From positions 62,001-126,000 of the forward strand of contig UQLS01000001.1 of assembly GCA_900541915.1 (NCBI GenBank): DNA of 64,000 nt, read 5' to 3'. The stretch's first letter is position 1, and the number at the start of each line of letters is the position of its first letter. Origin of the DNA: an uncultured Phascolarctobacterium sp. (GTDB lineage Bacteria > Bacillota > Negativicutes > Acidaminococcales > Acidaminococcaceae). The position numbers and the translations under genes are program-made. Of this stretch, positions 40,355 to 49,019 are shown in pieces. The notes under the pieces are model-generated. The model was given only the letters and a program-made list of their open reading frames with translations. It did not search any database and was not told the DNA's origin.

Positions 40355-41641
40355 ATGAGAAAAGCTGTTATTTGTGCTCTATCAATTGCTCTTTTTACTA
40401 CTGTACCGGCATTTGCGTACAATGATAATGCAGCTGGTTACAGTATTAATGACCGTAAGCCTGATCTTGTAATGAAAAGCAGCAGTATGTATGGCTTTGC
40501 TGATAAAGACCAGAATTTTATTGCTGTTGATACCTTTTCTGCTGCTGAAGTAGAAGCACTAACTGGTTTTAAATTTTCTACGGAAGCCTTTAATCATGAA
40601 TATGATAAACTATCCTTACTACAGCGCTCCGATCTAAGTCTGCAAACGATACCTGTTGCTTTGTTAGATATTGTTGATGCTAAAAAAGATGGTTATAATG
40701 TGCTTCTGAGAGCGGATATAGAAAATCGTGAGCCAACTATAAGGATTGATAAATTAGGTAAACGCAAAGTTATTACCTTATGTTATGCTGCAAATGATAA
40801 AAAAACAGAAATGTATTTTTCATTACTGTCAGATAATGATAGACTTTATATTGTTAGATTTTCTGACAGTGAGGATTTATTAGAGCAGAAGACTGCGCCT
40901 GCTGCTGAAGCAGTTCAGAATAATTGGAAAACACATCTCAGGTTTTTAAAATCTTTCAAGACATTTCAACCTAAAGAATCCGTTGTAAAATTACAATATC
41001 ACGATAAAATTTTACAAAAAACAACGGAAATACCTGCTGATTGGATTTTTACTCAGGTAAATTATCATGATAATGGTGATCAGGGCTGTTTTACTGCAGC
41101 TATGCCAATAAAGGCTATCCTACAGTTAGCAGAAATAACTAAAAAAGATACTGAACTTGCTTCTGCTATAGAAGATATAAAGGTTAGTAAGCAGGAAATT
41201 CTTTCTGATAAAATTGATACAAGTCAATTGCTGCAAAACAGAGAACAGTGGGGTCGAGAGTTCACTGCTAATTTGGGAGAACTTTTACTTACGGTATCTT
41301 TCCAGAGTAAAAGCAATGATTGGGCAGAATTTGTTATAGAACCCCAGGCAGCTAAACTGGAGCTTGAAGCTTTCTTGGATTATTCTCTTAAACGACTGCA
41401 AAGTTATAATAATGATTATTTCACTTTAAGGGATTACCAATATCAGGTGCAATGTGATAAAAACACTGCAACAATATCTGTAGACAGTAATGTATCTATC
41501 TACAACGAGTATCCTTTTAATACATTACTGCAATTAAGCTGTGCGGCAGATAATAAAGTTGGTTTTGTTATGCATATGAAACAAAGTACATTTGATACTG
41601 AGTTAGATATGCAGCAGTTAAAAAATAGCTGGAAATTTTAA
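40355..41641 (+). CDS. Secreted protein of unknown function
   Basis: ATG 40355 has a weak ribosome-binding site (AAAGAGTGATG). The 428-residue protein opens with a signal peptide: KR-type charge, a hydrophobic core (about 5-17) and a PAFA-YN cut site near residue 22. The rest is soluble, rich in Asp, Lys and Gln, without cysteine pairs, repeats or a motif I know. It lies 30 bases after pduL, but codons here are more AT-rich than its neighbours. No function is proposed. Confidence 0.8.
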   Translation: MRKAVICALSIALFTTVPAFAYNDNAAGYSINDRKPDLVMKSSSMYGFADKDQNFIAVDTFSAAEVEALTGFKFSTEAFNHEYDKLSLLQRSDLSLQTIPVALLDIVDAKKDGYNVLLRADIENREPTIRIDKLGKRKVITLCYAANDKKTEMYFSLLSDNDRLYIVRFSDSEDLLEQKTAPAAEAVQNNWKTHLRFLKSFKTFQPKESVVKLQYHDKILQKTTEIPADWIFTQVNYHDNGDQGCFTAAMPIKAILQLAEITKKDTELASAIEDIKVSKQEILSDKIDTSQLLQNREQWGREFTANLGELLLTVSFQSKSNDWAEFVIEPQAAKLELEAFLDYSLKRLQSYNNDYFTLRDYQYQVQCDKNTATISVDSNVSIYNEYPFNTLLQLSCAADNKVGFVMHMKQSTFDTELDMQQLKNSWKF

Positions 41642-41679
41642 TTTGAAAAATTTACTTGCATGAATTAGAAAATGCTTTA

Positions 41680-41708
41680 ATAGGCCTATAAGAATATTAT
41701 AGGTCTAT
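41680..41708 (+). terminator. Hairpin after the secreted-protein gene, possible weak terminator
   Basis: An 11-bp stem with one G-T pair (41680-41690 with 41698-41708; AGGCCT core) has a 7-base loop but no clean T run afterwards. Confidence 0.5.
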
Positions 41709-41795
41709 AATTTATTTGGATGTAACGTAAAGAAATTTTACATAATATATATTATCGGACGTAAAATATTATTGTTTTTTATCCTAAACACCTGT

Positions 41796-41824
41796 TTGAC
41801 CATGTACTTAATATTTGCTATAAT
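41796..41824 (+). promoter_or_regulatory. lexA promoter
   Basis: TTGACC (41796-41801), 17 bases and TATAAT (41819-41824), 39 bases before the lexA ATG. The element is identical in design to the dprA promoter at 1750. Confidence 0.8.
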
Positions 41825-41841
41825 ATAATAAATAAGTACAT
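41802..41841. repeat. Inverted repeat flanking the lexA -10 box, candidate LexA operator
   Basis: ATGTACTTA (41802-41810) and TAAGTACAT (41833-41841) are perfect inverted copies. One lies immediately downstream of the -35 box and the other just past the expected start site. This is where an autoregulating repressor would bind. The half-site is not the Bacillus SOS box (CGAAC-N4-GTTCG), so the link to LexA is inferred from position. Confidence 0.55.
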
Positions 41842-41862
41842 TATGATTGGAGGATTTAAATC

Positions 41863-42528
41863 ATGGGTCGACGCAAAGCTTTACCCCCTGATTTTGACGG
41901 TAATTATACAGAAGATATGTTATCTGAGCGTCAGAAAAAAATATTAGATTTTGTACGTGATTTTATAAATGCTAAAGGATATCCGCCGGCAGTTCGTGAA
42001 ATTGGTGCTGCAGTTGGTTTATCTTCCAGCGCCAGTGTACATAACCATTTAAAACGTTTACAGGAATATGGTTTCTTAGTACGTGATGCAGCTAAACCAA
42101 GAGCTTTGGAGCTGATGTCTGAAAATGATGCATGGCGTAATAAGATTGTTGTTCCGGTGCCTTTAGTCGGCAGAGTTACTGCGGGACAACCTATTTTAGC
42201 TGTTGAAAATATTGAAGAGACATATCCTATTCCCCGTGATTTGATTGGCTGTGATGAAGATGTTTTCATGCTGTCTGTTACTGGTGACAGTATGATTAAT
42301 GCCGGTATTCTTGATCATGATTATATAATTGCCAGAAAGCAAAATTTTGCTAATAATGGTGATATTGTAATTGCTTTGATTGATAACGAAACTACTACGG
42401 TTAAACGTTATTTCAGAGAACTTCGTTCAGTACGTTTGCAGCCTGAAAATGATAAATATGAGCCTATTATAGGAACAGATAATATTCAGGTATTAGGTAA
42501 AGTAATTTCTGTATTTAGAATGTTATAA
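41863..42528 (+). CDS. lexA: SOS repressor LexA
   Basis: ATG 41863 follows GGAGGA. The 221-residue protein has a short basic N-terminal extension (about 1-18) and the winged-helix LexA DNA-binding domain (LSERQKKILDFV onward). The self-cleavage site is Ala107-Gly108 (VTAGQP), with catalytic Ser143 (GDSMINAG) and Lys181 (TTVKRY). RecA-stimulated cleavage would derepress DNA repair genes. The gene is alone and ends in a bidirectional terminator facing the minus-strand operon. Confidence 0.96.
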   Translation: MGRRKALPPDFDGNYTEDMLSERQKKILDFVRDFINAKGYPPAVREIGAAVGLSSSASVHNHLKRLQEYGFLVRDAAKPRALELMSENDAWRNKIVVPVPLVGRVTAGQPILAVENIEETYPIPRDLIGCDEDVFMLSVTGDSMINAGILDHDYIIARKQNFANNGDIVIALIDNETTTVKRYFRELRSVRLQPENDKYEPIIGTDNIQVLGKVISVFRML

Positions 42529-42568
42529 TAATATCATTGTGATGTCATAACAACATTAGAATAATATT

Positions 42569-42601
42569 AAAACCCTACTATTTTTAATAGTAGGGTTTTT
42601 T
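42569..42601. terminator. Bidirectional terminator between lexA and the thioesterase gene
   Basis: A 12-bp stem (42569-42580 with 42588-42599; ACCCTACTA/TAGTAGGGT) has a 7-base AT loop. It has A residues on one side and T on the other, so it can serve the convergent genes on both strands. Confidence 0.93.
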
Positions 42602-42602
42602 C

Positions 42603-43055
42603 TTACCATTTTTCTGGTATATTTTCAAAACTTCCTATGATATATGCAGTACCCTGCAATTTAGTAAGTAAGGTATCATTACTGTCATAAGTATTTACTT
42701 CAACTACAATAACTTTATGACCACGTTGAAGAACTGTTGCAACAGATTTTGCAGTATCCCCTGCTTTGATGTTTTTCAGGAAATTTATGGAATAATCAAT
42801 AGTAACAATGCGGGCACCTGTTGTGGCACAAGCTGTACCAAGAGCAGTATCAGCTAAGGCTGCTAAAGCACCGCCATGAACAACAGAATACATATTAGTA
42901 TGCTTACTACTGTCTATTTTCATAGTTAAGACAGCTTTGCCGCATTCAATATCAGTAAATTCTATGCCACATAAAGAAACAAAGGCATTTTTACTGTAAT
43001 TATCAACTATTATTTTAGTGATTTGTTCTTTTGACAATGCGTGTTCATCACTCAT
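42603..43055 (-). CDS. PaaI-family hotdog thioesterase
   Basis: The gene reads leftward from ATG 43055, overlapping the upstream lyase gene by eight bases. The 150-residue protein is a single hotdog domain with the helix motif HGGALAALADTAL near residue 60. It also has the characteristic strand ending in TIDYSINFLK. Relatives hydrolyse phenylacetyl- or other acyl-CoA esters. It is the final gene of the long minus-strand run. Substrate unknown. Confidence 0.88.
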   Translation of the reverse strand: MSDEHALSKEQITKIIVDNYSKNAFVSLCGIEFTDIECGKAVLTMKIDSSKHTNMYSVVHGGALAALADTALGTACATTGARIVTIDYSINFLKNIKAGDTAKSVATVLQRGHKVIVVEVNTYDSNDTLLTKLQGTAYIIGSFENIPEKW

Positions 43056-44289
43056 TGCGGCTACCTACTCTTTTAGCAGCAGCCATAATTGCAAGTCTGC
43101 CATGCTCGAAGGTTAAACCACCCTGAAAAAAGACGTTGAAAGGCTCTCTGCAGGGACCATCTGCACTTAATTCTATAGATGCACCCTGAACAAAAGTACC
43201 TGCAGCCATAATTATTTCATCTTGATAACCGGGAAGCGGCGAAGGTACAGGTTCAACATGAGCATCTACAGGAGAATTGCTTTGAATTGCTACGCAGAAG
43301 TCACACAGTCTTTTTCTGGTTTCCAGTGTAATGGCTTGGATAATGTCACTGCGAGGATCTTCCGGTTGAGGTTTAACTGCATATCCTAAGCTTTTAAAAA
43401 CGGATGCAGCAAAGATAGAAGTTTTAACTGCCTGGAGAACTATATGCGGAGCCATAAAAAGACCCTGATAGAATTCGCGGGCTGTATCACCCAGGGTAGC
43501 CCCCATTTCTCCTCCCAAACCCGGTGCTGTAAGTCTGTAGGAAGCTTTCTCTACTAAATCCTGGCGTCCAACTATATAACCACCTGTAGGTGCCAAACCG
43601 CCGCCAAGATTTTTTATCAATGAGCCAGCCATTAAATCAGCACCAACTTCTGTTGGTTCCTGTTTTTCGATAAATTCACCGTAGCAATTATCTACAAAGC
43701 AGATAACATTAGGATTAGCTTCTTTAGCTGCCTGGCAAATACGGCCTATTTCTGCAACGTCAATGGTCTTGCGCATGCTGCTGTAACCGCAGGAACGCTG
43801 AATGTGAATCATTTTTGTTTTAGCAGTAACAGCTTTCTTTACTGCATCTAAATCAACATGGTCACCTATCATCGGGATTTCTTTGTATTCTATGCCTAAA
43901 TCTACTAAAGACCCTTCTGTTTTTTCAGGATATCCGATAATGGTCTGCATAGTATCATACGGAGTACCAGTAACTGCAATAAGTTCATCACCAGCGCGCA
44001 GATTACCTAATAAAGCAACTGCCAAGGCATGTGTTCCGGAAACAAATTGAGAACGCACAAGAGCTGCTTCTGTTTTAAAAATTTCGGCATAGATAAGGTC
44101 GAGTTTGTCACGGCCAACATCAGAATAAGCATAACCAGTAGTAGGTTTTAAGTAAAAATCAGAAACCATATTATTACGAAAAGCAGTAATTACTTTTTCA
44201 GTATTAAAAAGAGCTGCTTCTTCTAATTTTTTGCTTTGTAAAGCTACTGCTGCCAGTGCTTCTTCTTCTATTTGCTGATAATTAATCAA
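43048..44289 (-). CDS. YnbB-type PLP-dependent lyase (methionine gamma-lyase family, 'aluminum resistance')
   Basis: ATG at 44289 overlaps the end of hflX by four bases. The 413-residue protein has the fold type I PLP signature with a probable Schiff-base lysine in SLIKNLGGG, preceded by FVDNCYGEF (cofactor aspartate). It begins with helical YQQIEEEALAAV. This YnbB family lies beside hflX in Bacillus as well, which supports orthology. The reaction is annotated as cystathionine beta-lyase-like, but evidence for this subfamily is thin. Confidence 0.87.
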   Translation of the reverse strand: MINYQQIEEEALAAVALQSKKLEEAALFNTEKVITAFRNNMVSDFYLKPTTGYAYSDVGRDKLDLIYAEIFKTEAALVRSQFVSGTHALAVALLGNLRAGDELIAVTGTPYDTMQTIIGYPEKTEGSLVDLGIEYKEIPMIGDHVDLDAVKKAVTAKTKMIHIQRSCGYSSMRKTIDVAEIGRICQAAKEANPNVICFVDNCYGEFIEKQEPTEVGADLMAGSLIKNLGGGLAPTGGYIVGRQDLVEKASYRLTAPGLGGEMGATLGDTAREFYQGLFMAPHIVLQAVKTSIFAASVFKSLGYAVKPQPEDPRSDIIQAITLETRKRLCDFCVAIQSNSPVDAHVEPVPSPLPGYQDEIIMAAGTFVQGASIELSADGPCREPFNVFFQGGLTFEHGRLAIMAAAKRVGSRNE

Positions 44290-46118
44290 TTTTCTTCACC
44301 TTTGCTAAGATAATTTTCAAATTCTTTAAGAGATTCAGCAGCAAGGCGTACTTTTAATTTTGTGCCTTCTGCAAGATATTCCTGTTCCAGTACAGTACCA
44401 ATATTATGCAATTTTGCAGCCTTATCAGAATCACTGTAAGGAATAATAAAATAAGCTTCTATGGCTTTCAGATTTAAATTTTCGCTGATTAATTCCAGCA
44501 ATTTATCTGTGTTAAAACCACTTTTTGCTGAAATACAGATGCTGTTTTCTTCCTGTTCCAATCTATGAATAAGGCCATCTGCTTCAGGAAGCTTATCGAC
44601 TTTATTGTATACAGTTATGATAGTCTTATCTTTTACACCTATTTCACTTAGTACCTGATAAACAGCTTTACTCTGTTCCTGATACAGTTCATGGCTGACA
44701 TCTATAACGTGTAAAAGAATATCTGATTCAATAACCTCTTCCAAAGTTGACTGGAATGCTGCAACAAGCTGATGCGGCAGACGCTGGATAAAACCAACGG
44801 TATCAGTTAAAATAACCTGCTGTTTATCAGGAAGATTAAGCTGACGCATGGTAGGATCGAGTGTTGCAAAAAGCTGGTCTTTCGCGTAAATATCAGAATT
44901 AGTCAGTTTATTTAGTAAAGTTGATTTACCTGCATTAGTATAGCCTACCAAACTTACAGTAGGCACAGAGGCTTTATTTCTGCCTGCTCTATGCAGAGTG
45001 CGCACACTCTTTACCTTACTGATGCATTCTTTCAGGTAAGCGATACGGTCTCTGATTCTGCGGCGATCTACCTCGAGTTTCGTTTCACCTGGTCCGCGGG
45101 TACCTATACCGCCGCCAAGACGTGACAGGCTGAGACCTTTGCCCATAATACGGGGCAAAGTGTATTGGAGCTGAGCCAGCTCTACCTGCAGTTTACCTTC
45201 GTTTGTATGTGCACGTTGTGCAAAGATATCAAGTATGAGCGCAGTACGGTCAAGGACACGTATGCCCATTGCCTGTTCGATATTACGCTGCTGTGCAGGA
45301 GAAAGCTCATCATCGAAAATACATAAATCAATGTTTTCCTGCTGAACATATAAAGCAAGTTCCTGCACCTTACCCTTACCGATGAAAAATGCCGGATCTG
45401 GCTTAGGCCGCTTTTGAATAAACTTGGCAACAACCACAGCTCCGGCAGTATCAGCGAGCTGCTTTAATTCTTCTACAGAGTCTTCTATACTCCAGCCGGA
45501 AATGCCGAATAGTCCGCTGTATTCCATACCGACTAAAATAGCTCTTTCAGCGGTCTTAGCCAGTGCAGTACTGTCTGATTGCTTATCAAGAATTCTTTCT
45601 ACAGTATTAACCAGATTAGGGAAATAGATATTTTCTGTTTCAGACAGCTGCATAGGACCGTAACTTTCAGTGATAAACTGTTCGTTTTCGTCAATGCCGA
45701 CAATCATGCCGAAGCTGACCGTCGAAGCAGTATAATCAGGTGAAGTTACGCCAATAGCAATCATTGCATCAAAGCGATTATTCTTGAGTGCTGAAATATC
45801 AACTCCACTGAGAGCTGAATTGCCGTTAGGATGTGTATGCACACATCTTATACCATTCAAACGGCTACTTTTTCTGCGCCCTTCTGCATTAGGCAGTTCA
45901 ACACTTTCGTTGCTGCCCACAGCAACACTAAGAACCTGACCGCTGCGATTGATATAAACAGATATTTCTCTGTTTATAAACTCTGTAATATCAGCGAGTT
46001 TTAAAGCCAGTTCAGTTGTTAAAAGCTGCCCGGAGGACAGCTTTATATCGTATATTGTTTTTAATTCATCAATAACGGAGTTTCGGATACCTTTAAGATT
46101 ACCCAATATTTCTTTCAT
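44286..46118 (-). CDS. hflX: GTPase HflX with an N-terminal JAMM-motif extension
   Basis: ATG 46118 follows GGAGATGA. The protein has 610 residues, about 190 more than Bacillus or E. coli HflX. The added N-terminus (about 1-190) contains HTHPNGNSALSGVD with His94, His96, Ser104 and Asp107 in the exact HxHx7SxxD spacing of JAMM/JAB metalloproteases; Glu51 is a candidate acid. Then come the HflX domain (about 200-365, FIGKGKVQEL, GPGETKLEVDRR) and the G domain (GYTNAGKSTLLN, DTVGFIQRLPH, YNKVDK). HflX splits stalled ribosomes. What the extra domain does is unknown. Confidence 0.92.
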   Translation of the reverse strand: MKEILGNLKGIRNSVIDELKTIYDIKLSSGQLLTTELALKLADITEFINREISVYINRSGQVLSVAVGSNESVELPNAEGRRKSSRLNGIRCVHTHPNGNSALSGVDISALKNNRFDAMIAIGVTSPDYTASTVSFGMIVGIDENEQFITESYGPMQLSETENIYFPNLVNTVERILDKQSDSTALAKTAERAILVGMEYSGLFGISGWSIEDSVEELKQLADTAGAVVVAKFIQKRPKPDPAFFIGKGKVQELALYVQQENIDLCIFDDELSPAQQRNIEQAMGIRVLDRTALILDIFAQRAHTNEGKLQVELAQLQYTLPRIMGKGLSLSRLGGGIGTRGPGETKLEVDRRRIRDRIAYLKECISKVKSVRTLHRAGRNKASVPTVSLVGYTNAGKSTLLNKLTNSDIYAKDQLFATLDPTMRQLNLPDKQQVILTDTVGFIQRLPHQLVAAFQSTLEEVIESDILLHVIDVSHELYQEQSKAVYQVLSEIGVKDKTIITVYNKVDKLPEADGLIHRLEQEENSICISAKSGFNTDKLLELISENLNLKAIEAYFIIPYSDSDKAAKLHNIGTVLEQEYLAEGTKLKVRLAAESLKEFENYLSKGEEN

Positions 46119-46149
46119 ATTGCATCATCTCCAAAACATCGTGTGTAAA

Positions 46150-47742
46150 TTATCTGCGGACACGTGCGGGTTCTACATTAATTTTATAACCCTTGATGGT
46201 ATTTCTATGCATTGCACCAAGAACTTTTTCCGCTACATCTTCAGGAACTTCTACAAAAGTAAATTTATCGTAGATGTTGATTAAGCCAACATCGCGTGCA
46301 GGAATATCAGCTTCAATAGCGATAGTGCTTACGATATCTTTTACAGTTATTTTTTGGCTGCGGCCAATGTTCATAAATAAACGCACCATGCCAGGACGGG
46401 CACCGGTATTTTTCAGTTCAGCAGCAATTTCATCGTCCTGCGGAGCTTCTAAGGCCTTAATCCCTTCTTGCATCAGTTTCAAAGCTGCAGCAGCAACTTC
46501 TTCGGCGGAATAATCGTCAAGCAGACTTTCTGCGATAGGCATATAGTCATGGTAATTATTAAGCTCCAGTACAGTCTGCATTTTACTGATTATCTGTTCG
46601 CGCTGACGTTCAATTACATTGGCAGCAGTAGGCAGCTGACGGCGTACAATCTTAGTTTTTGCAGTACGTTCAATCAATTTCAGCTGACGGAATTCACGCG
46701 GGGTGATAAAGGTCATAGCTACGCCGGTATTACCTGCACGTCCGGTACGGCCAATACGGTGTACATAGCTTTCAGGATCTTGAGGAATATCAAAATTTAC
46801 TACATGAGTAATATTATCAATGTCAATACCACGTGCTGCTACATCAGTAGCAATAAGAATATCTACAGAGCCTTCACGGAATTTTTTCATTACTCTGTCA
46901 CGCTGGTTCTGGCTCAAATCACCATGTAAGCCTTCTGCCATATAACCACGGCTGGAAAGTGCAATGGAAAGATCATCAACGCCTTTTTTAGTACGGCAGA
47001 AGATAATCAGCTTGCCGTCAATTTCGGTATCCAGTAAGCGGCACAGGCCTTCAACCTTGTCTTTAGTTTCAAAATAATATTGCTCAATCAGAGGTACTGT
47101 CAATTCTTCTTTAGTAATGGTGACAGATTTAGGAGCTTTCATATATTTCTTAGTAAGGCTGAGGATTGGGCGCGGCATAGTTGCAGAGAACAGCAAAGTC
47201 TGACGCTCTGCAGGAAGATTTTTCATGATTTCTTCAATATCATCAACAAAGCCCATATCCAGCATTTCATCTGCTTCATCAAGTACAAGGAATTTGATAT
47301 GGTCTAATTTAATGGTACGTCTGTTGATATGGTCAATCAATCTGCCGGGAGTACCGATAACGATCTGTACATTGTTTTTCAATGCACGAATCTGGCGTTC
47401 AATAGGCTGTCCGCCATAAACAGGAAGTGCTCTTACACGTGTAGTTCTGCCTATTTTGCCTACTTCCTCTGCAACCTGGATAGCCAGTTCGCGAGTCGGT
47501 GTCATGATAAGAGCTTGAATATGACGGTGATCGGTGATGCTTTGTACCAGCGGAATACCGAAAGCGGCGGTTTTACCAGTACCGGTCTGTGCCTGCCCGA
47601 TAATATCGTTACCTTCAAGTACCAAAGGGATGGTAGCAGCCTGAATTGGAGACGGCTCTTCAAATCCCATATCTGTAAGAGCAGCAACAATTTTTTTATC
47701 AAGCAGTAATTCACCGAAATTTTCTTTTTGTGTATTTGACAT
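46150..47742 (-). CDS. cshA: DEAD-box RNA helicase (CshA/DeaD type)
   Basis: ATG at 47742 lies five bases after cinA. The 530-residue helicase has the Q motif (EEPSPIQAATI), Walker A AQTGTGKT, DEAD, SAT and HRIGRTGRAG in order. A linker follows, and a C-terminal DbpA-like RNA-binding domain (about 455-528). The DbpA-like domain favours the DeaD/CsdA subtype of ribosome biogenesis and mRNA decay helicases. Its co-transcription with RNase J far upstream in the same run fits a degradosome-type role. Confidence 0.93.
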   Translation of the reverse strand: MSNTQKENFGELLLDKKIVAALTDMGFEEPSPIQAATIPLVLEGNDIIGQAQTGTGKTAAFGIPLVQSITDHRHIQALIMTPTRELAIQVAEEVGKIGRTTRVRALPVYGGQPIERQIRALKNNVQIVIGTPGRLIDHINRRTIKLDHIKFLVLDEADEMLDMGFVDDIEEIMKNLPAERQTLLFSATMPRPILSLTKKYMKAPKSVTITKEELTVPLIEQYYFETKDKVEGLCRLLDTEIDGKLIIFCRTKKGVDDLSIALSSRGYMAEGLHGDLSQNQRDRVMKKFREGSVDILIATDVAARGIDIDNITHVVNFDIPQDPESYVHRIGRTGRAGNTGVAMTFITPREFRQLKLIERTAKTKIVRRQLPTAANVIERQREQIISKMQTVLELNNYHDYMPIAESLLDDYSAEEVAAAALKLMQEGIKALEAPQDDEIAAELKNTGARPGMVRLFMNIGRSQKITVKDIVSTIAIEADIPARDVGLINIYDKFTFVEVPEDVAEKVLGAMHRNTIKGYKINVEPARVRR

Positions 47743-47747
47743 TAAAT

Positions 47748-49001
47748 TTATTCCTCCAAATCATTTTCTTGATTGATTTTATCTAATAACATAGAAATTG
47801 CTGTTAAAGCAATTCTAAGTTTATTTTCTACCCTGCTGTGGTGAAAATAATGTTCCTGGCAATAAACAACTTCATCAGTTGCTACTGCTATATATACAAG
47901 GCCTACGGGTTTGTTTTCACTCCCGCCAGGGCCAGCATTTCCTGTAATACTTATGCCATAATCACTGCCGAAAAGCTTACGTACGCCAGCAGCCATTTCG
48001 CAGGCAGTTTCACGGCTGACTGCGCCAAATTCCTGCAAAGTATCAAGCTGTACATTAAGCAGCTTATTTTTAATTTCATTGGTATAAGTAACAGCAGAAC
48101 CAAGCAGATATTCGGAACTGCCCGGAATATCAGTTATCAGACTGCTTGCCAGTCCACCTGTACAGGATTCAGCAAAAGCTATTGTCTTATTTTTCTGGAG
48201 CAGTTTTTTACCTAAAACAGCAGGCAATGATTCATCATCCACGCCATAAATATACTGGTCCAATCTGTTACGTATCAATTCTTCGCATTGATCAAGCATT
48301 TGATCAGCTTCGTGCTTTTTGGCAGCTTTAGCAGTAAGGCGTATTAAAATTTCTCCATGTCGTGCATAAATAGCGATGGTTGGATTAGATTGTTCTAATA
48401 TGAGGTCATCAATTTTTTCTGCAGTCAAAGATTCACCGATACCGCGTAAATGCAGGGTACGGGAAAGGATGATTCCCTGATTGCCAAACCTTTGTTCTAA
48501 TAAAGGCCAAAGCTGCTTTTCACAGATATCTGTCATTTCACTGGGCGGACCAGGCAGCAGTACTAAATATTTACCATTATGGCTGATAAATAGTCCGGGA
48601 GCTGTACCTACATCATTTTGCAGGATTTCTGCGCCAACTGGTATCATTGCTTGTTTATCATTATTTGCAGGAGTACAGGTACCTTTTTTAGCAAAAAAAG
48701 CGTCAATTCTTCCCCATGTATCTAAATCAAGATAACACTCAAGGCCGCAGATTTCTACTATCGTATCTTTAGTAATATCACCGCGGGTTGGTCCCAGGCC
48801 ACCGGTGATAATAATAAGGTCAGCGCGCTCCATAGCTTGTTCTACGGCCTGTTGCATTCTTTGTGCATTATCACCTATGGTCGTTTGATATAAGACGTCA
48901 AAGCCCATATTATTCAGATGTTTGGACAAGTATTGAAAATTTGTATTGAGTATTTCACCCAATAATATTTCAGTACCAGTATTGATAACCTCAACAATCA
49001 T
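47748..49001 (-). CDS. cinA: CinA (competence/damage-inducible protein, NMN deamidase domain)
   Basis: ATG 49001 follows CTAGGAGG. The 417-residue protein has an N-terminal molybdopterin-binding-like domain (about 1-170; ITGGLGPTRGDITKD) and a C-terminal nicotinamide-nucleotide amidase domain (about 260-415). The C-terminal domain has AESCTGGLASSLIT and GNAGPGG. CinA cleaves ADP-ribose derivatives and deamidates NMN in pyridine nucleotide recycling; NAPRT at 1-517 would use the resulting acid pathway. In Bacillus cinA is followed by recA; here it is followed by cshA. Confidence 0.94.
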   Translation of the reverse strand: MIVEVINTGTEILLGEILNTNFQYLSKHLNNMGFDVLYQTTIGDNAQRMQQAVEQAMERADLIIITGGLGPTRGDITKDTIVEICGLECYLDLDTWGRIDAFFAKKGTCTPANNDKQAMIPVGAEILQNDVGTAPGLFISHNGKYLVLLPGPPSEMTDICEKQLWPLLEQRFGNQGIILSRTLHLRGIGESLTAEKIDDLILEQSNPTIAIYARHGEILIRLTAKAAKKHEADQMLDQCEELIRNRLDQYIYGVDDESLPAVLGKKLLQKNKTIAFAESCTGGLASSLITDIPGSSEYLLGSAVTYTNEIKNKLLNVQLDTLQEFGAVSRETACEMAAGVRKLFGSDYGISITGNAGPGGSENKPVGLVYIAVATDEVVYCQEHYFHHSRVENKLRIALTAISMLLDKINQENDLEE

Positions 49002-49019
49002 TTTCCTGCCTCCTAGGCT

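Noticed and set aside
39749..41641. Bacterial microcompartment locus suggested by pduL
   Set aside because: No shell protein, aldehyde dehydrogenase or encapsulation peptide is present nearby.
41640..41862. Bacillus-type SOS box (CGAAC-N4-GTTCG) near lexA
   Set aside because: No such sequence is present; only the TAAGTACAT inverted repeat was found.
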